From Aplectana chamaeleonis (lineage: Eukaryota; Nematoda; Chromadorea; Rhabditida; Cosmocercidae), in the NCBI GenBank assembly GCA_029168955.1, contig JAPDOI010000363.1:536001-600000 (forward strand): 64,000 nucleotides of DNA, given 5' to 3'. A program made the translations under genes and the position numbers. The stretch's first letter is position 1. The number at the start of each line of letters is the position of its first letter. Shown piece by piece: positions 59,584 to 64,000 of the stretch. The notes under the pieces are model-generated. The model made no database searches. It saw nothing but the letters and a program-made list of their open reading frames with translations, and was not told the DNA's origin.

Positions 59584-61703
59584 ATGTTTCTCTTCCTTGC
59601 TGTGAGTTTTTTCATACAAGTTTTAATTTCGCTCAGCTTCATTTCCTCATATCTGAAGATTTCCCATTTCAGGCTGTGTGTGTTCTCCTGGTCAGCATCG
59701 AAGCTGAGAGTAAGTAGGAATGTTAGACTATCTCTAGTATTTGACGACTCATTGTCGTTGGAGTAGATTCCAATCAGACATCATTGGCGTGTAGCGAGAA
59801 AGAAGTTCAGTTTAACGACGGCATGGAGTCAGTTGGCCGAGATCATTCTTCAGCGATCAGCGACGCGACGCAATGTTTGCCGTCATCCACTGAAAATCGA
59901 AGTGCCCGATGTGCACTGTCGCTATCGCTGGTCGCGGGAAGTATGATTTCGGCCTTAGACAACTGTAGCACTCGGCGGCACCTGTCGACGTAGCCTTAGG
60001 CATCGTTCATAGTCCTCACCGCAAGCGCGGCACGCGCGTGACGCGCGGGAGGGGCGGTGGACTATGAAAGTTCTTACCGCGCGGCACGCGCGTGACGCGC
60101 GGTAAGAACTTTCATAGTCCATCAGCACCGCCATAGCGGCGCCGCCCAAACCGCCGGGGCGGTTTTACCGTTTCAATCAATAACTGCTTCTCGATTTGAG
60201 TCCACTCCAACATAAATAATTTTGGGACTATCCTGCGCCACCGCATACGCAAATGCAAGCGAGGAATTTCTGTACAAGTCCCAGTTGAGGCCCGACTTTT
60301 ACCCGCACCGCCATGGCGGTGCCGCTGGAGATTTTATAGTGGCTTTCCGCTCGTCCCGCGCGTGCCGCGCGGTGAAAAGTTTCATAGTCCACTGCTCGTC
60401 CCGCGCGTCACGCGCGTGCCGCGCTTGCGGTGAGGACTATGAAAGATGCCTTACGCGGCATTTGCTCGAAAGAGCAGGCTCACAAGCAGTTTGTATAGTG
60501 GCGTGCTCATAAGCTTCGACTTCTTGCCCATCGATAGCCCGTTTCTTCAAGAAAAATGAGAAGCACATTCCAAAACGCGATTCCTCAAAGAAAAGAAGAC
60601 AAAAAAACTGTCTGAGATACAAATGGCAAAAGTTCTCTGATACCATATCTATATCAGTGATTTCAACTTATGTTGACTGTTGAACCCACCATGGTTTGAG
60701 TACTCATTATTAACAAACAATAAGTTCGGGAGCAATGTAGATGAGCTTAATATTTAAGGTAGTCTTTTAAAACTAAGTTTATGTTCCTGACTGTGTGAAA
60801 TGCACCCTAATAGTGAGGCTGTGGTGAGCCTGAAAATGTTGTAGGGTTACTTGAAGCCCCGCTTCAGCGAGTACACTTTTTAATTTCAGCTAGATGCTCT
60901 ATAAGAACTGACGAGATTAAGGATTTGATCATTGGGGAAGTCAAGAAGGTCAACGAGGAACTGGTTAGTTTGCTGTAATTTCACATATTTTTCCTGGGCA
61001 TAGCATTGTCGCAAAGCACACTGGCCCTCTTCCAATGAATAAGGATGGCTTTCCAAGAAGCTGAAAGTCTTGCTTTCATAATATATGTTCATTCAATGAT
61101 CTTCAATTTCTCAAACAGGAGTGGAACGATCCCATTGCGCTACTTATGACAAGCGCAGATTTAGTCGCCAACTTGAGGAAAAGTGGTAATTACATCTTCC
61201 TCCACAAAGAAGGGTAAGGCATGGAGTCTACGATTAATTGTTCGTGTCTGAATGCATTATGCCTGTTTTCAGTGAATTTTCGGATTCTGTTTCATACAAT
61301 GATGCAGCGGAACAAGTACTCGCAAGTGTTACTGAAACAACAAGAATGGCGGTGATTTTTCGGTTTTCGTCATATACGTTTCACTATATGAGACATTTTC
61401 AGCTGAATAGCAGCGTTCCAAATTCAGAGGCTAGTTTCATGAAAAGTCAATTTCAGCTTGCAAACAGACCTGGAAGAAGAACCTATGGATGCTTAGCAGT
61501 TCAGTGTGAAGCGATTGATGCCGACTACAAAGTTATTATTGACTGCATCGCCACGTATGGATTTAGTTTACCATAATTGGAGAAAACCAAAGTTTCTGGT
61601 GATTTATTCTGAGCTGGTTGCTGTTTTCAGCAAGGCCACATCGTTGGACAGACCACAAGAACCAATCAACTTCAACCATCTTCCGCTCCATCTGCGCCAG
61701 TAG
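59584..61703 (+). CDS. Small secreted protein, copy C (seven exons, right arm)
   Basis: The family is unrecognised. This is the best intact copy. Exons are 59584-59601, 59673-59709, 60890-60963, 61119-61213, 61273-61351, 61403-61554 and 61631-61703. They total 528 nt, in frame throughout, 175 residues plus stop, with GT/AG introns and TTTCAG-type acceptors. Residues 1-18 (MFLFLAAVCVLLVSIEAE) are a signal peptide. The mature chain has cysteines at 21, 131, 136 and 149, an NSS glycosylation sequon at 103 and no transmembrane segment, so secretion is likely. Intron 2 (1,180 bases) carries the Harbinger-like MITE. Exon 1-2 assignment rests on conservation of the leader in all copies; an additional small exon in intron 2 cannot be excluded. 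Confidence 0.75.
59999..60450. mobile_element. Harbinger-like MITE, 452 bp, TTA target
   Basis: Termini ggcatcgttcatagtcctca and tgaggactatgaaagatgcc are inverted copies, flanked by TTA at 59,996-59,998 and 60,451-60,453. The mirror site in the left arm (about 49,030, reverse of cgtagccttacgcgg) and copy A (gtgtggccttacgcggc, about 39,835) are empty. GG...CC ends with a TWA target fit PIF/Harbinger (Tourist-type) elements. The interior is unusually rich in gcgcgtgacgcgcgg-type words in nested inverted pairs. Frames across it are shadows. Confidence 0.8.
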
Positions 61704-62259
61704 ACTGAGACGGAAACTATATCGATCGGGTTTTCCTACTCATATGCATGAGTTGTCCCATAATGGAAACTCTCTAGTATACGTTCTGACATATCCATAA
61801 AATATTTCTGACATTTTGATCCAGTGTTCTCATAAAAGCACGTATGAGCAGCAGTAGAAGCATAGCAAATCAGATACCTTCACAGAAGAAGAGCGATTCC
61901 CTAACAGTCATGATTTTCTGAGTATTTAAAGCACTTGTGACACGAGCATGCATGTTTGCGCAAGCCTCGCTGCAGACAACCGGCGCTATCTGTAGAGCTA
62001 TTAAAGATACTGTTCTTGAACGTTTTGTCGCGGGCTCGCACTCTCGCGCTGGCTGCGTACGATCTGGAGCGAGACAGGCACGCACTGATAGCCGTAGATA
62101 GCAGCCGCCTTTGTATAACAATCCACGCTCGTTAAGGACAATCAGAAACATCGAGCTCATAGACTACAGCACTTCGGACTCAGAACCACAACGAAGCCTC
62201 TGTTAGCATGCTGCAGACCAGTCGTCTCAGCACGTCTCATGAATCTGCTATCACTAGCT
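61704..62259 (+). repeat. 3' flank of copy C, outer palindrome arm
   Basis: Mirrors 47,238-47,764 with frequent indels (for example gcgggctcgcactctcgcgc faces gcgcgagagtgcgagcccgc). No exon was recognised. Confidence 0.6.
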
Positions 62260-64000
62260 CAGAATGAGTAGTCTGTACTGAAAAAAAGCGAAATCTTCTT
62301 GTCTGCTATTAGCGTAGAGTTGACACCCAAGAGTGCTCCACGAACGGGTCCATTGGGGTGTAGCCCAGCGAACAGCATTCCAATAAAGCAAATCGCTATT
62401 ATATTGCTCGTCAGTATCATATCTATTGATATGTCGTGCGTACCATATCTATTGGTATGCCCTCTTCCAGAAATACTGTTTCAAAAGTATCTCGGTCTGT
62501 GTTGGGTAAAACTTTGTATATTTTCATTTACCACAAACCTGCCTCACACACACCCAAGCTTGAGTTGTGAAACCACGGTCTTTGAATTCTAAAATTTTAC
62601 CATTTCCATGATACTATTTTTATTTTTCATGCTTTTTTTTTATTTTTTATTACCGTACGATTTATTTTTTATTACCGTACGATGTTTAAGGCCTTTTGTG
62701 ACAAAAGGTAATCCAATATTAATCAAAGCGAAATCAAGCGCGACATGGAATGGAGCTTCGCGTTCACCCAGCTGATTCCCTTATTACAGCTTTCAAAAAT
62801 GACCTAACGTTCATTTCCTAGCCTTTTTTATTACTCCACGCCATTTTACGGCAAATCATTTCAAAGATATTTCAAGATATTTTGAACCTTTTTTTTTGAT
62901 TTCTCAACGGCATTGCCAATTCGATACTTTCGCCAGAAAGTTAAATTTTCAGGAATTTCACATATCTGTCCCGAGGGTTCCCTTTTTGACTTGAATTTTA
63001 CTCAACGATTTTCAGTCTGGAGAGATGAAACCTCCCACAAACAGTATTGTCGTATGAGTACAATTTTTGAATTTTGTATCCGCAACCATAAAAACACCAC
63101 TCATTGCCGAATTCTGCGCAACAGGTGAAAATTCGATATTATTGATCATTAATATTCGATTTTGCCTGATGAGAAAAATTTTCCAAACAATTGACTTAGA
63201 GCCATCAACAATCAAAAATCATTGTGGTTTTCGGGCATCTCGTCCCGCGGAGATTTCCATTTCCCATCACAGTCGTAGCTCGCCACAGGTAATTGGATTG
63301 ATCAAACGCCAGGATCAATATAGGCCTATCATTTAGTGGGCTATTTTCATTTTATATGTGGAGGGTAAACAGCTTTAGGGACGAGAAGCTATAAAATCGT
63401 TAATTGGCTGCACATCCACCCACACACCCTGGTCTCCATGATTTTGAGGTACCCTTCAAAGTTAAAGTATCAAGTTCAAATTGGAATAGGAGCGACCTGC
63501 ATCCATTTCCAGCCCCCCTGTCCGAAAATTCGCTCCCTAGCTCAATTTTAAGTGTACCCGCAAGATTTTTAATGCCGTCTGAAAAAAAGAAAAGGAGATT
63601 AACAACAAAAACGAGCGGGTTGTCATTTTTTATGATCGAAAATCAGGAAACCGTAATAAACTTTTTTTATTGGTGATACCAACTTCTTGCGTTCCTTCTA
63701 ATGCAACTTAGCGCGTAATTTCTACGTTCACTCTAAACTGAGAGTGGGGTTGCGCGCGTGGCCGATTCAAAACCAAATCTGGTGCGCGCTTCGCGCGCAC
63801 CACAATTCTATGCACCCGTCTGTCACTATTTCGGTGCGTATCGACCGGGCGGGGCTGAGTCAATCGACCAGGCCTAATGGGGGCCCATGTGAGTACTGAA
63901 TAGCACGCAATCTTTGGATATAAACCCAACCATAGCCCATGGTTTGCGTTCATGAATACCAGCCCTGGTTACATGCGGCTGGAGGTCGTTGGGTGTTCAT
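62260..64000. other. AT-rich, no supported gene
   Basis: No domain or exon chain was recognised. A short direct repeat, attaccgtacgat, lies at about 62,650-62,680. A perfect 9-bp hairpin, ggtgcgcgc ttc gcgcgcacc, is at 63,781-63,801. A gtatcgaccgggcgggg motif at about 63,837 belongs to the TATCGACCG family seen at the start of the window. Confidence 0.4.

Larger units (their letters stand above)
47238..62259. repeat. Giant palindrome, about 15 kb
   Basis: Inner positions pair at a sum of 112,319 (centre 56,159.5, essentially no spacer). From 52,305 to about 49,000 the pairs sum to about 109,028, the shift being the 3,292 bp added by the RTE insertion and its target duplication. From 48,600 outward the sum is about 109,468-109,470, mainly because of the MITE in the right arm. 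Inner arms are nearly identical, with 2 differences in the 93 codons of 50,269-50,550 against 58,480-58,761. Outer arms below 47.7 kb and above 61.8 kb carry many indels. Homology fades at tcactagctcagaat / attttgagctagtg. Confidence 0.9.

Noticed and set aside
59812..59993. Frame MACSEKEVQFNDGMESVG (59,784-59,993) as an extra exon of copy C
   Set aside because: It is not conserved in copy A and skipping it gives a clean signal-peptide to exon-3 join in all copies. It lies in intron 2.
60222..60512. Arg/Ala/Cys-rich frames at 59,955-60,149 (-) and 60,222-60,512 (+)
   Set aside because: They are translations of gcgcgtgacgcgcgg repeats inside the Harbinger-like MITE.
47238..62259. Palindrome as an assembly or amplification artefact
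   Set aside because: Each arm has its own transposon insertion with a proper target duplication, and the outer arms diverge and lead into different flanks. I treat it as probably real, with spanning reads still decisive.

Overview
The window looks like repeat-dense, gene-poor nematode DNA. Recognisable genes have short introns with TTTCAG-type acceptors, a nearly intact RTE-clade LINE is present, and MITEs, foldback elements and decayed mariner, CR1-like and BEL/Pao elements are abundant. From general familiarity with such repeats I lean towards a strongylid such as a hookworm, but no marker gene here proves the species. I see no bacterial operons, rRNA or CRISPR.

Region 1-37 kb is almost entirely mobile and repetitive. 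It holds several copies of a MITE with AGGCAGTG termini and TTAA target duplications, foldback elements (2.7, 3.4, 10.1, 11.3-13.3, 23.6-24.9, 28.9, 29.8-30.6 kb), a 581-bp element made of TTCGAACGAA-like repeats (4.8-5.4 kb), a 5'-truncated CR1-like LINE (8.2-9.9 kb) and a second 3' fragment of it (18.5 kb). It also holds a broken mariner transposase split by two back-to-back MITEs (25.2-27.2 kb), a triple zinc-knuckle gag-like exon (27.7 kb) and the end of a BEL/Pao integrase (30.9-31.6 kb). tRNA-derived heads occur near 16.5, 34.1, 35.2 and 38.9 kb.

Region 38-62.3 kb is the most interesting part. It is a cluster of at least six copies, whole or partial, of one unrecognised small secreted-protein gene with seven exons, 170-175 residues, a signal peptide and four cysteines in the mature chain. 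Copy A (39.5-41.1 kb, +) stands alone. Copies B (47.8-49.4 kb, -) and C (59.6-61.7 kb, +) lie in opposite arms of a roughly 15-kb near-zero-spacer palindrome centred at about 56,160. Truncated copies E (51.8 kb) and D (57.2 kb) lie inside the arms, and fragment F (45.5-47.2 kb) lies just outside.

After the palindrome formed, a 3.28-kb RTE LINE inserted in the left arm (52,306-55,584, 13-bp target duplication) and a 452-bp Harbinger-like MITE inserted in the right arm (59,999-60,450, TTA duplication). In both cases the opposite arm keeps the empty site, so the order of events can be read directly.

From 62.3 kb to the end I see AT-rich sequence with no supported gene.
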